Positions 8,198 through 15,556 of a DNA stretch of 29,105 bases are shown in pieces. Source of the stretch: Lachnospiraceae bacterium UBA4364 (GTDB taxonomy: Bacteria > Bacillota > Clostridia > Lachnospirales > Lachnospiraceae); NCBI GenBank assembly GCA_002393955.1, contig DGSK01000052.1, positions 1 to 29,105 of the forward strand. Direction: 5' to 3'. Numbering within the stretch: position 1 is the stretch's first letter; each line of letters begins with the position of its first letter. The translations under genes were made by a program, and so were the position numbers. Under the pieces are notes generated by a model. That model saw nothing but the letters and a program-made list of their open reading frames with translations, ran no database searches and was not told the origin of the DNA.

Positions 8198-8253
8198 ATA
8201 TCCGTAAGAGCCCAGGTGGTAGTGCAATCTACTGTCTGGGCTCTTATGGATAT
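8198..8253 (+). other. Long 18-bp stem hairpin after the abi genes
   Basis: Bases 8198-8215 pair with 8236-8253 over 18 bp with a single G-U, and the 20-base loop can fold further (GTAG with CTAC). It lies 15 bases past the AbiTii stop codon. There is no T-tract, so it is not a standard intrinsic terminator. It may act as a 3' stabilising or bidirectional terminator-like structure, or be a small palindromic repeat element. Only one copy is visible in this window. Confidence 0.6.
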
Positions 8254-8280
8254 GAATCCAAACTCAAAACTGTTTGAAAT

Positions 8281-8347
8281 GTGATAGGATATTGACAAAA
8301 ATCTATCATTGGAGTATCATGATAGCAATATATAAAAAGTCTATCAT
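8281..8347 (+). promoter_or_regulatory. Promoter with repeated CTATCAT operator boxes for the toxin-antitoxin pair
   Basis: TTGACA (8292-8297) and TATCAT (8315-8320) are separated by 17 bp, a near-consensus sigma-A promoter. CTATCAT occurs at 8303-8309 and 8341-8347 and in inverse form ATGATAG at 8319-8325. The -10 overlaps the perfect palindrome TATCATGATA (8315-8324), and a partial copy GTGATAG is at 8281-8287. The inverted pair CTATCAT-N9-ATGATAG straddles the -10, as expected for an autoregulated toxin-antitoxin operator bound by the antitoxin's HTH. Confidence 0.7.
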
Positions 8348-8364
8348 GAAAGGAGCGCAATTAT

Positions 8365-8742
8365 TTGGATGTTACTAGAGATGAAGTAAGAGACTATCTA
8401 AGTGAGGTAAAAAAATCTGTTAATGATGGCCGTTATCAGATATCGCCTAGAACAAAGAATCAAAGTTTATATATAGATTATGTTTTTTCAGAAAAACGCT
8501 GTAAGGAAATTCTATTGGATTTGGAGGTTAATGATTTTTCTGATGCAGTACAAAATGATCACCCGCAGCATCCAGAGGAGGTTCTTTATATATTTGGCAA
8601 GGAAGTATCGTTATTACCAAAACACGGGGGTGACGAAGAAACAGTTGCATTGTATATCAAGTTTAATAAGCTGACTAACCTTTATGTAATTGTAATATCT
8701 TTCCACAAGCAGGATTATCCGCTAACTTATAAGTTTAAGTAA
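8365..8742 (+). CDS. MqsR-like (RelE-fold) type II toxin
   Basis: A 125-aa protein that aligns with the MqsR mRNA-interferase family. It has the N-terminal LSEVKKSVNDGR, then KEILLDLEVNDF, DHPQHPEEVLYIFGKEV, and the C-terminal strands TVALYIKFNKLTNLYVIVISF followed by a basic/aromatic end. MqsR cleaves mRNA in the ribosome-independent or A-site-related manner of RelE-fold toxins; the residues responsible here cannot be assigned with certainty. TTG at 8365 is used as start because GGAG (8352-8355) is nine bases upstream and no in-frame ATG fits. The toxin gene comes first and the antitoxin second, the order found in mqsRA. The promoter at 8292-8320 carries operator-like repeats. Confidence 0.8.
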   Translation: MDVTRDEVRDYLSEVKKSVNDGRYQISPRTKNQSLYIDYVFSEKRCKEILLDLEVNDFSDAVQNDHPQHPEEVLYIFGKEVSLLPKHGGDEETVALYIKFNKLTNLYVIVISFHKQDYPLTYKFK

Positions 8743-8792
8743 GAACAGAAAAATAAGGAAAATAGAATAAGGAAAAAATGGAGGACAATGAC

Positions 8793-9797
8793 ATGGCAAA
8801 GGAGAGGACACAGTTTTGTATAGAATGCAGAAAAGAAACTGGATATGAGATTAGAAGAGAACAGTGTACACATTGCATTAAAGGACAGGAATATACCTTT
8901 AATGTATTAAAAGCTGTATGTGAAGAATGTGGTGAGGAAGTTAACTTACCAGGGTTAATGGATAGTAATGCTAAATTAATTGATGAACAGTACAGAAATA
9001 TAGAAAATCTTGTATCAGTTGAAGATATTTATACATTAATGGAGGTTTATAACATAGGAAAAGCTCCGTTATCATTGGCATTAGGATTTGGTGAAATCAC
9101 AATTACTAGATATCTTCAGGGACAGTATCCATCAGTTGAATACTCTAGGATTATTCGAAAGGCATTATCTGATGCTGATTTTATGATGGATTGTCTCGAG
9201 GAGAATAAAGCAAAAGTGGGCGATACTGCATTCAGAAAGTCATGGAGTGCAGCAATGAAATTGAAGGAACTTGTGGATTCTGTATCTGAGAAGATGCTTA
9301 TTACAATTTCATATATCTTTGAAAAGACAGGAGAAATAACCCCACTTGCTTTACAGAAGATTCTTTACTATATACAGGGGATTTTTATGGTTAATTATGA
9401 CAGACCGCTATTCAGTGAGGAATGCAAGGCTTGGGTGCATGGTCCTGTGTATGAAGAAGTGTACGATATGTTCAAAGGATTTAAGTATAATCCAATTGAA
9501 GACAAAAGATTTGTGATTTTCAAAGATAGATTTCAGATGCTCACAGATGAGGAGAAGGAAGTAATAGATATGGTTCTTAACTCATTTGGAATGTATAGTG
9601 GTAAAACATTGGAAAGAATTACTCATAAAGAATCACCTTGGGCTGATGCTTATGATGGTGATAATGTTTGTGGATATACAAATGAACCTATTACAAAAGA
9701 GGCTATCAGAGAATACTTTAAGTCGATATCGCAGGATTTTGATCTCAAATCTGAGGAGGGATTAAAGAAGTATATTCAGAGTCAATTAGCTTGTTAA
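8793..9797 (+). CDS. Panacea (SocA/DUF4065) antitoxin with MqsA-like zinc ribbon and HTH
   Basis: A three-part antitoxin. An N-terminal zinc ribbon has CxxC pairs (CIEC, CTHC, CEEC). A central MqsA-type XRE helix-turn-helix reads ALGFGEITITRYLQGQYPS. A C-terminal Panacea/SocA-like domain contains ALQKILYYIQGIFMVNYDRPLF and AWVHGPVYEEVYDMFK. Panacea domains neutralise many unrelated toxins; here the partner is the adjacent MqsR-like protein. The start at 8793 is favoured over the in-frame ATG at 8778, since GGAGGA (8780-8785) is seven bases before 8793 and translation then begins MAKERTQFC; the product is 334 aa. The gene is 50 bases after the toxin stop and shares its promoter. The HTH probably binds the CTATCAT boxes upstream. 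Confidence 0.88.
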   Translation: MAKERTQFCIECRKETGYEIRREQCTHCIKGQEYTFNVLKAVCEECGEEVNLPGLMDSNAKLIDEQYRNIENLVSVEDIYTLMEVYNIGKAPLSLALGFGEITITRYLQGQYPSVEYSRIIRKALSDADFMMDCLEENKAKVGDTAFRKSWSAAMKLKELVDSVSEKMLITISYIFEKTGEITPLALQKILYYIQGIFMVNYDRPLFSEECKAWVHGPVYEEVYDMFKGFKYNPIEDKRFVIFKDRFQMLTDEEKEVIDMVLNSFGMYSGKTLERITHKESPWADAYDGDNVCGYTNEPITKEAIREYFKSISQDFDLKSEEGLKKYIQSQLAC

Positions 9798-9824
9798 AAC
9801 AGAAGTGTTTATAACATAGAAAAA

Positions 9825-9844
9825 GTCAGAGCTTAGGCCCTGAC
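9825..9844 (+). other. Short hairpin after the antitoxin gene
   Basis: GTCAG (9825-9829) pairs with CTGAC (9840-9844); after an A-C mismatch, GC/GC closes a TTAG loop. There is no T-tract. An imperfect palindrome around GGTTAACC follows at about 9853-9873. These may mark the end of the toxin-antitoxin transcript or the leader of the next small gene. Confidence 0.3.
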
Positions 9845-9949
9845 AATTCCCTTGTTAAAGGTTAACCCTTCAACATTATTCTTAGCAAAATAGTGATACC
9901 AAAGGGTGCCATCATTTGCAAGGAGATTATGCAAAGGAGGTACAATGCT

Positions 9950-10075
9950 ATGGCAGTACATCACGGCGGAAAAGTCGGAAAAGCTGGCAAAACTCTTGCA
10001 ACGAAGTCATCTTCTAAACCAGCAAAGAGTAAGGCAGGCACAACATTAGCAAATCACAAAGCAAAGTGTCATTAA
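9950..10075 (+). CDS. Small Lys/Gly-rich basic peptide, 41 aa, unknown function
   Basis: ATG at 9950 is preceded by AAGGAGG (9934-9940) with nine bases of spacing. An in-frame extension upstream exists, but it would put that perfect ribosome binding site inside the gene, so it is rejected. The peptide starts MAVHHGGKVGKAGKTLA and ends ANHKAKCH. It contains an internal near-duplication: KAGKTLATKSSSK and KAGTTLANHKAK. It is highly basic, with no hydrophobic segment, so it probably binds nucleic acid or stays in the cytosol. Short, low-complexity and strongly translated, it may be a structural or regulatory small protein. I know of no named family. Confidence 0.6.
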   Translation: MAVHHGGKVGKAGKTLATKSSSKPAKSKAGTTLANHKAKCH

Positions 10076-10544
10076 TAATGACGAAGACCTGGGTATGTCT
10101 GAAAACTGCCCTGTTATATGAATTGGAAAGATGAAATATGCTTTCTTTTTTTATGTTCATTTTTAAGGGGATGGTATCAAAAAGTATGCACTTCAAGTGG
10201 GACGTCCCGAAAAGGTTTGTCCATAGATTTAGAGACCGTTTATCGGTCTTTTTTTAGTGGTATCAAAATGTACACATTATGAAGCTTAATATCTGAGAAT
10301 TTTGCTAGGGGTTTTAACTTAAATAGGCATCAATAGCGGCCATAAAGAGTATTGCTTGAAATATACAAATAATTGTGGTACATTCTTACCGAGCAGTTTA
10401 ATTTTCTATGATAAAGATTCAAAGCCATTCGGCATCTGTATCAGGACATCAACTGCAAAATCACATTTTTATTTTATGCGAGAGGTGACAGGGTATAGGT
10501 GTTCTTTGTTGACCTCTGAAAACAAAAAAGGAGGAGAAAGGAAA
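10076..10544 (+). other. 469-base non-coding interval before the Rpn gene
   Basis: No gene with a credible ribosome binding site is visible. The interval holds an imperfect direct repeat beginning TGGTATCAAAA at 10172-10182 and 10258-10268 (86 bases apart, each followed by a similar GTATGCAC/TGTACACA stretch). It also holds a perfect palindrome GGGACGTCCC at 10199-10208 and a terminator at 10231-10255. An open frame continues upstream from the Rpn gene to 10356 without resemblance to known Rpn N-termini, and is treated as non-coding. The repeats may be relics of an insertion-sequence end. Confidence 0.4.
10231..10255 (+). terminator. Rho-independent terminator
   Basis: AGACCG (10233-10238) pairs with CGGTCT (10244-10249) around TTTAT, followed by a run of Ts to 10255. 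It lies 155 bases after the 41-aa peptide gene and probably terminates its transcript. Confidence 0.6.
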
Positions 10545-11621
10545 ATGGCAGACAATACGAAATTTAGGGACAATGGCGGGAGGATTATTTTTGAGAATGC
10601 AACACTGTGCTCTCAGTTTCTGAGGGAGTATACGGGATTGGAACTGTTCAAAAATCTAAAACCGGAAGATATCGAAGATATGACGGAACGTTTTCTGCCC
10701 ATGTTTACAGAGGAAAGGGACTCGGACGTCGTAAAGAAAGTGAAATTAGCAGATAAAAGTGAAATGTTTGTAGTTGCACTGATTGAACATAAATCATCAG
10801 TGGATTATAATGTGTGTATGCAGATGTTCCATTATATGTCGTATATCTGGGAAGAGTATGAACGTACAATGGAAGCAAATAAGAAGGGGATAATCAAGAC
10901 GAAGGATTTTAAATGTCCCCCTATTTTACCGCTTGTTTATTATGAAGATACCGCGGAATGGAATTCGCCGATACAGCTTAAAGATCGTGTATTTCTTAGT
11001 GAGTATTTTGAGGACTATGTTCCAGATTTCAGATATTTTCTATTCAGGCTGCAGGAGCATGGTGAGAGTGAGCTGATTGGTAAACGTGATGAGATATCAT
11101 TCATTATGCTCATCAACAGACTGCGTAATGCGGAAGAATTCAGGAACATAAAGTTTCCGGATGGATATATTGATGATATATCAAATAAAGCGCCTGGAGA
11201 TGTGCTTATAACATTTTCTAAGCTGATAACAACTTATCTTCGTAAGATTAATCTTTCGGAGCAGGAAATCAGTGATATGAGTGATCAGATCAGGGGAGGC
11301 AAAATGAACGAACTGTTTGAACATTTTCAGACCATAGATATTCAGGCAATGAGAAAAGAAATTGCTGAACTTAAGCAGGAGAATGAACGCCTAAAAAAAG
11401 AAGAGCTGGAAGCAAAAGAAAAGGCAAGATTAGTTCAGCTGATAGAAAGGGTGTGTAAAAAGCTTCAAAAGGGCAAGTCTGTTGATGTTATTGCGGATGA
11501 GCTGGAAGAGGATGAATCACTGATTCAGTCCATAGTGGCCCAAGCTGACAAATATGCACCACAGTACGATGTTGAAAGAATATGGGAAGATTTAAAGAAC
11601 ACCGTAGCCGAATCAGCCTAG
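10545..11621 (+). CDS. Rpn-family PD-(D/E)XK nuclease (YhgA-like), 358 aa
   Basis: Member of the Rpn/YhgA-like transposase-related nuclease family, DNA endonucleases linked to recombination and, in E. coli, to phage defence. The start at 10545 has GGAGGAGAAAGG just upstream; the longer frame from 10356 lacks a good ribosome binding site. The catalytic core reads DSDVVKKV, then VVALIEHKSSVDYNVCMQMFHYM, giving D...E-x-K with the family's IEHxSS signature. The middle region (PPILPLVYYEDTAEWN) also matches. Residues about 254-358 form a charged coiled coil and a helical C-terminus. A strong internal ribosome binding site, GGGGAGG at 11293-11299, precedes an in-frame ATG at 11304 that would yield a separate 105-aa C-terminal protein. 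Confidence 0.88.
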   Translation: MADNTKFRDNGGRIIFENATLCSQFLREYTGLELFKNLKPEDIEDMTERFLPMFTEERDSDVVKKVKLADKSEMFVVALIEHKSSVDYNVCMQMFHYMSYIWEEYERTMEANKKGIIKTKDFKCPPILPLVYYEDTAEWNSPIQLKDRVFLSEYFEDYVPDFRYFLFRLQEHGESELIGKRDEISFIMLINRLRNAEEFRNIKFPDGYIDDISNKAPGDVLITFSKLITTYLRKINLSEQEISDMSDQIRGGKMNELFEHFQTIDIQAMRKEIAELKQENERLKKEELEAKEKARLVQLIERVCKKLQKGKSVDVIADELEEDESLIQSIVAQADKYAPQYDVERIWEDLKNTVAESA

Positions 11622-11662
11622 TATCATAATTCGGAATAAAACAACAACAGAGGTTAAGAAAA

Positions 11663-12472
11663 ATGAAAAAAGAGTACATTGATCTGATAAAAAAGGACAG
11701 CGTGTATGCCATAATACCGGCCAGGTCCGGAAGCAAGGGCGTAAAGAATAAGAATATAAGGTGCCTTAGGGGGTATCCTCTTATTGCATTTACAGCTGCT
11801 GCGACAAATATGTGCGGTGAAGCATCAAGGGTGATCATATCCACGGATTCGGAGTACTATGCGGAGATAGGAAAATATTACGGCGCAGAGGCGCCTTTCT
11901 TAAGACCTGCCGAGATATCCGGCGACAAATCCACTGATATAGAGTTTATGGAACATGCCATTACCTGGCTTGCTGAGAATGAGGGCGTTCTGCCGGAATA
12001 CTTTATGCACATGCGTCCCACATATCCGCTAAGAAAGCCTGAAATAGTAAGGGAAGCGGTAAAAAGGATGAAAGCCGATCCGTCAGCCACCAGCCTGCGC
12101 TCGGCACATCTGGCACCCAATACCCCATACAAATGGTTCAACCTGAGGGAAGACGGATATTACAAGAGCATTAAACCGGGACTGACGCTGGATGAAGCCA
12201 ATAACCCCAGGCAGGCATTCCCGGATGTTTATATTCCGGACAGCTATGTGGATGTGCTAAGGACTGAATTTATAATAAACAACGACCTGATGCACGGCGA
12301 CCGGATGATCGGGTATGTCGTTGAAGGCGGCATTGATGTGGATGCCAAGGAAGATATGGATTTCCTTGAGTATTATGTAAGCGACCACAGCAATCCGGTA
12401 CTTGAGTACCTGCAGGCAAATTATAAGACGCTTGAGGAATTACCTTTTAGAAATGAGTGTTCAGACTCATAA
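11663..12472 (+). CDS. CMP-sugar (acylneuraminate-type) cytidylyltransferase family protein
   Basis: A 269-aa NeuA/PtmB-like nucleotidyltransferase that would activate a nonulosonic or related sugar acid with CTP. The N-terminal signature IIPARSGSKGVKNKNIR binds CTP. VIISTDSEYYAEIGKYYGAEAPFLRPAEISGD and MRPTYPLRKPEIV follow in family order. GGIDVDAKEDMDF near the end supplies the conserved Asp pair for the metal ion. The ribosome binding site is a GAGG-type sequence about 10 bases upstream. An SDR gene follows 69 bases later, as in the ptmB/ptmA arrangement of flagellin-sugar loci. There is no neuB-type synthase in the window, so the actual sugar is unknown. Confidence 0.85.
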   Translation: MKKEYIDLIKKDSVYAIIPARSGSKGVKNKNIRCLRGYPLIAFTAAATNMCGEASRVIISTDSEYYAEIGKYYGAEAPFLRPAEISGDKSTDIEFMEHAITWLAENEGVLPEYFMHMRPTYPLRKPEIVREAVKRMKADPSATSLRSAHLAPNTPYKWFNLREDGYYKSIKPGLTLDEANNPRQAFPDVYIPDSYVDVLRTEFIINNDLMHGDRMIGYVVEGGIDVDAKEDMDFLEYYVSDHSNPVLEYLQANYKTLEELPFRNECSDS

Positions 12473-12541
12473 CATATATCGGGGCTGACCCAAAAGGCAG
12501 GGAGTGTAGAAGATCATCATACAAAAATGGGAGATATGACA

Positions 12542-13384
12542 ATGAAGACCAAATACTTACAGAGAATGGAGATCACCGACCGTGTCTGCATCATAACCGG
12601 CGGTGGCGGACTCATAGGACTTAAGCATGCTGAAGCAGTCGTTGAGGGCGGCGGCATCCCTGTACTGCTTGACATAGTCGGTGGCGGAATGGAGAGGAAT
12701 GCCTGCAAATTAAAGGAAGAGTATGGTGATGATACCCGATGCGAGTGCATAATTACTGACATCACTTCCCGTGAAAAACTCTGCGAAGTAAGAGATATGC
12801 TTATGGAAAAGTACGGGCATATTGACGTGCTGATCAATAATGCGGCCAATAATCCCAAGGTGGAGGGAGGCTCCAAGAATCTCGGTGCCATGAGATTTAC
12901 CAATTTCCCTGTGGATATATGGAATCAGGATATTGCAGTCGGTCTTACCGGTGCGATGCTCTGTGCCCAAGTTTTCGGTGAAGTGATGGAAAAGCAGAAA
13001 AAAGGAGTAGTACTCAATATCTCATCCGATTACGGAATCATAGCGCCGGATCAGAGGATATACAGAAAAGAGGGATTGCCGGAGGAAGAGCAGACTGTGA
13101 AGCCGGTTTCCTATTCCGTAGTAAAGCACGGCATCATAGGTCTTACGAAGTACCTTGCCATCTATTGGGCAGATAAGGGAATACGTGTGAATACTCTCTG
13201 TCCTGCCAGTCTCTCAAACGGACAGGATGATGAATTTGTGGCAAAGATAAGCAACCTGATACCCATGGGGCGAATGAGCGATCCTGACGAATATGTCTGC
13301 ACCATACTGTATATGATTTCTGATGCTGCAACGTATATGACGGGCTCCACAGTGATATGTGATGGCGGAAGGACCAGCTGGTAG
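12542..13384 (+). CDS. SDR-family oxidoreductase (PtmA-like)
   Basis: Short-chain dehydrogenase/reductase of 280 aa using NAD(P). The start at 12542 is chosen because GGGAGA (12529-12534) lies seven bases upstream; an ATG at 12527 has no such site. The nucleotide-binding loop is ITGGGGLIG near the N-terminus, followed by VLLDI at the end of the second strand. LINNAANNP is the NNAG-type motif, NISSDYG carries the catalytic serine, and YSVVK (Y191, K195) is the catalytic Tyr-Lys pair. CPASL and the C-terminal TGSTVICDGGRTSW are typical. All catalytic residues are present. Its location next to a CMP-sugar synthetase suggests a role in sugar modification; the substrate cannot be deduced. Confidence 0.88.
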   Translation: MKTKYLQRMEITDRVCIITGGGGLIGLKHAEAVVEGGGIPVLLDIVGGGMERNACKLKEEYGDDTRCECIITDITSREKLCEVRDMLMEKYGHIDVLINNAANNPKVEGGSKNLGAMRFTNFPVDIWNQDIAVGLTGAMLCAQVFGEVMEKQKKGVVLNISSDYGIIAPDQRIYRKEGLPEEEQTVKPVSYSVVKHGIIGLTKYLAIYWADKGIRVNTLCPASLSNGQDDEFVAKISNLIPMGRMSDPDEYVCTILYMISDAATYMTGSTVICDGGRTSW

Positions 13385-13385
13385 A

Positions 13386-13399
13386 ATTCTGATCAGAAT
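13386..13399. other. 14-bp perfect palindrome between convergent genes
   Basis: ATTCTGATCAGAAT is a perfect palindrome lying in the 25-base gap between the SDR stop codon and the minus-strand cyclase stop codon. There is no T-tract on either side. It could be a weak bidirectional transcription stop or a protein-binding site. Confidence 0.3.
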
Positions 13400-13409
13400 A
13401 AGACAGTAC

Positions 13410-15344
13410 TCAGTTTCCGCTGTTCTGGTCCTTGCTTCTGGTGCTGTATTTCCGGTTCTTTATTTTGTACATTTCCCCGTCAGCAGACTTCAATACCGTG
13501 TTAAAATCGAAATCATCATTGAGCACGGAGGTTATGTAGCCGCTGCTGGTAGCGACCGTGTACGGTTTTTTTGCTTCCTTATTGTAATTATCAAGATATT
13601 TTTCTATATTCCTGATGATCTCATCGGGATCGCAGTCTCCGATTATCACTGAAAACACTTCATCACCGCCGAATCGTGTCGAAAGGCTTTTCTCGGGAGT
13701 AGCATTGAAAAGAGCCTGGGCCACAGCGGCAATGGAACTGTCTCCGTCGGCATGTCCGAAATTATCATTAATATACTTCAATCCGTCCAGATCGGACATG
13801 ATCACGGTTATGGGCTTATTCTTATTTTCCGGTTTTTTCTTAAGCCTGTTGAAGATATTCATAAAACCAATACGGTTATACAGTCCGGTCAGAGGATCGT
13901 GCCGGTACATTTCATCCATCTTTTCAAGAAGCATGCTCTGGTACTGTATATTGATAAAACCGCCGATGCCGATACTGATGGCATTGGTAACTCCCATTGC
14001 ATTGGAGTAGTTTGAGATCAGATAATCCTTGAAATAGTAGCACACGAAACCGAAAGGACGGTTCATATAGTCGAGCGCATTGAAAATAAGAGGGTATCCG
14101 CTTTGGGTAAGCTCCAGTATCCTGTCGTGTATGGCGGGTTCAAGTATATCCTCGGTGATATCTTCGGAGAGGCTGTCAAAGGTGATATTTTCCGATACTT
14201 TCTGGGGGTTCTCGGAATCATAGAGCAATATGAATTCCTTTCCGGAATTATCTGTCTGCTGCTCGATAAAATAATTTATGTCATTATCAAAGCACCTTTT
14301 GTCAACAGCACACAAAAGTGAATCGGTTTTGTACGATCTGAGATTTGATGTAAGCTCATTGATGTCCCTGCTTGTCTGCATTGCAGATGTCATCATATGG
14401 AGAACACGGTTGTCGTCATTGTGTCTTGCAAAGCTTTCCTTGAACCAGTTACGGAGTATAATCGGATGCTCGGTATGCTCGGGGCAGCCACAGGATTCAT
14501 TAGCCATAAAGACCGGCATGATCTTTCGGTCGTGGCAGACATTTTTATTTTTGATCGTTTCAAGTACCTGCTCGGCTGTTGCATCAGCAAGCTGAAGTGT
14601 GTCACAGGCTGCGGTAGTGATCTTGGGCGAGGTGAAATATATGCCGTCATATCCGTCAAAACCTGTAACGATGACGTCACCGGGTACTTTGTATCCCGCA
14701 TCCAAAAGCATTTCCGAAACGGTTATCGCCATGACATCGTTTGCACAGATGATGGCATCCGGAAGAACCTCTCTTTCAAGCAGCGCCTTGGTAGCGACAC
14801 GGCAGGGATCCGCCCAGAAATCGCCGTGGCTTATCATTGTATCGTCAAAGGGAATTTTGTTTTCGGCAAGTACTTTCTTAAAGACCTCGATACGTCTGTC
14901 TGAAAATTCATTATTCTTATGGCCTGCCATCATATGAGGACGCTTTACCTTGTGGTGCTCAATTACGTGGCGGACCACAAGCTCAAAGCCCTTTTCATAA
15001 TCATAGTTTATGCATGTGGTATCTTCGTAGCTGCCATCTGCAACAATGACAGGAACATTATGTTTTTTTGAATTGCTGATGATCTTGTTGGCTATCTTAT
15101 GGCTCTTGATGCGTTCGTCCATGATAACGACTGCTTCGACAGAGTCATAGGGGATCAGGTCAAAGACGTATTTTTCCGTAGCAGGTCTGTCCTCTTCCCA
15201 GTAGATGTCGGAATTAATGGCAAACACAAGCAAAGAGCAGCCGTTTGCCTTGAGCTTCTCATTTACTTTCACTATGAAACCATGTATCTGCGGGTCATAG
15301 ACCCTGGATGTGCAGAGAGCGATCAGTTTTCTGCCGCCGGCCAT
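13410..15344 (-). CDS. LacI-like sensor/diguanylate cyclase (GGDEF) protein
   Basis: A 644-aa protein on the minus strand. Residues 5-290 form a LacI/periplasmic-binding-like sensor (LIALCTSRVYDPQIHGF, DAIICANDVMAITVSEML, GDVIVTGFDGYD), without the DNA-binding HTH. A linker of about 180 residues follows. The GGDEF domain starts RHDPLTGLYNRIGF and carries the active-site variant RFGGDEV (G559-V563). It would make cyclic di-GMP from two GTP in response to a bound small molecule, perhaps a sugar. There is no signal peptide or membrane segment, so it should be cytosolic. An RxxD inhibitory site is not seen at the usual place before GGDEV. The minus-strand ribosome binding site GAGGAA precedes the ATG at 15344. 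Confidence 0.9.
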   Translation of the reverse strand: MAGGRKLIALCTSRVYDPQIHGFIVKVNEKLKANGCSLLVFAINSDIYWEEDRPATEKYVFDLIPYDSVEAVVIMDERIKSHKIANKIISNSKKHNVPVIVADGSYEDTTCINYDYEKGFELVVRHVIEHHKVKRPHMMAGHKNNEFSDRRIEVFKKVLAENKIPFDDTMISHGDFWADPCRVATKALLEREVLPDAIICANDVMAITVSEMLLDAGYKVPGDVIVTGFDGYDGIYFTSPKITTAACDTLQLADATAEQVLETIKNKNVCHDRKIMPVFMANESCGCPEHTEHPIILRNWFKESFARHNDDNRVLHMMTSAMQTSRDINELTSNLRSYKTDSLLCAVDKRCFDNDINYFIEQQTDNSGKEFILLYDSENPQKVSENITFDSLSEDITEDILEPAIHDRILELTQSGYPLIFNALDYMNRPFGFVCYYFKDYLISNYSNAMGVTNAISIGIGGFINIQYQSMLLEKMDEMYRHDPLTGLYNRIGFMNIFNRLKKKPENKNKPITVIMSDLDGLKYINDNFGHADGDSSIAAVAQALFNATPEKSLSTRFGGDEVFSVIIGDCDPDEIIRNIEKYLDNYNKEAKKPYTVATSSGYITSVLNDDFDFNTVLKSADGEMYKIKNRKYSTRSKDQNSGN

Positions 15345-15382
15345 ATCGAATTCCTCGGCTTCCCAACAATACTTTAGAGAAG

Positions 15383-15412
15383 ATTATACACGAAAAATCC
15401 GCAAATTATTAA
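15383..15412 (-). promoter_or_regulatory. Promoter for the diguanylate cyclase gene
   Basis: Reading the minus strand, a perfect TATAAT (15388 down to 15383) is preceded by TTAATA (15412 to 15407) at 18 bp spacing. It lies about 40 bases upstream of the cyclase start at 15344. The surrounding interval to 15505 is A+T-rich and must also hold the start signal for the plus-strand ABC transporter operon; the best plus-strand -10 candidates are TATCAT (15475-15480) and CATAAT (15480-15485), with no clear -35. Confidence 0.55.
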
Positions 15413-15556
15413 TTATTTTATGAAAAAAAAGTGAAATATTCGTAAAGAAAGCTCATAAATCGTGAAAAAAGTAGTATCATCATAATTCGGGGATGTAAAT
15501 GAAATATGGTTTATGATCGGGAAGAGAATTTCCGAAACAGAACAGGAGGCATAACA

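Noticed and set aside
9893..9949. Longer form of the 41-aa peptide from an upstream start
   Set aside because: It would bury the perfect AAGGAGG site inside the coding sequence; the ATG at 9950 uses it at normal spacing.
10356..10544. N-terminal extension of the Rpn gene to an ATG-less upstream start
   Set aside because: The added residues do not resemble Rpn proteins and the start has no ribosome binding site, whereas GGAGGAGAAAGG precedes the ATG at 10545.
13359..15377. Several open frames on the plus strand opposite the diguanylate cyclase
   Set aside because: They are antisense to a clearly recognisable sensor-GGDEF protein, lack ribosome binding sites and show no domain resemblance.
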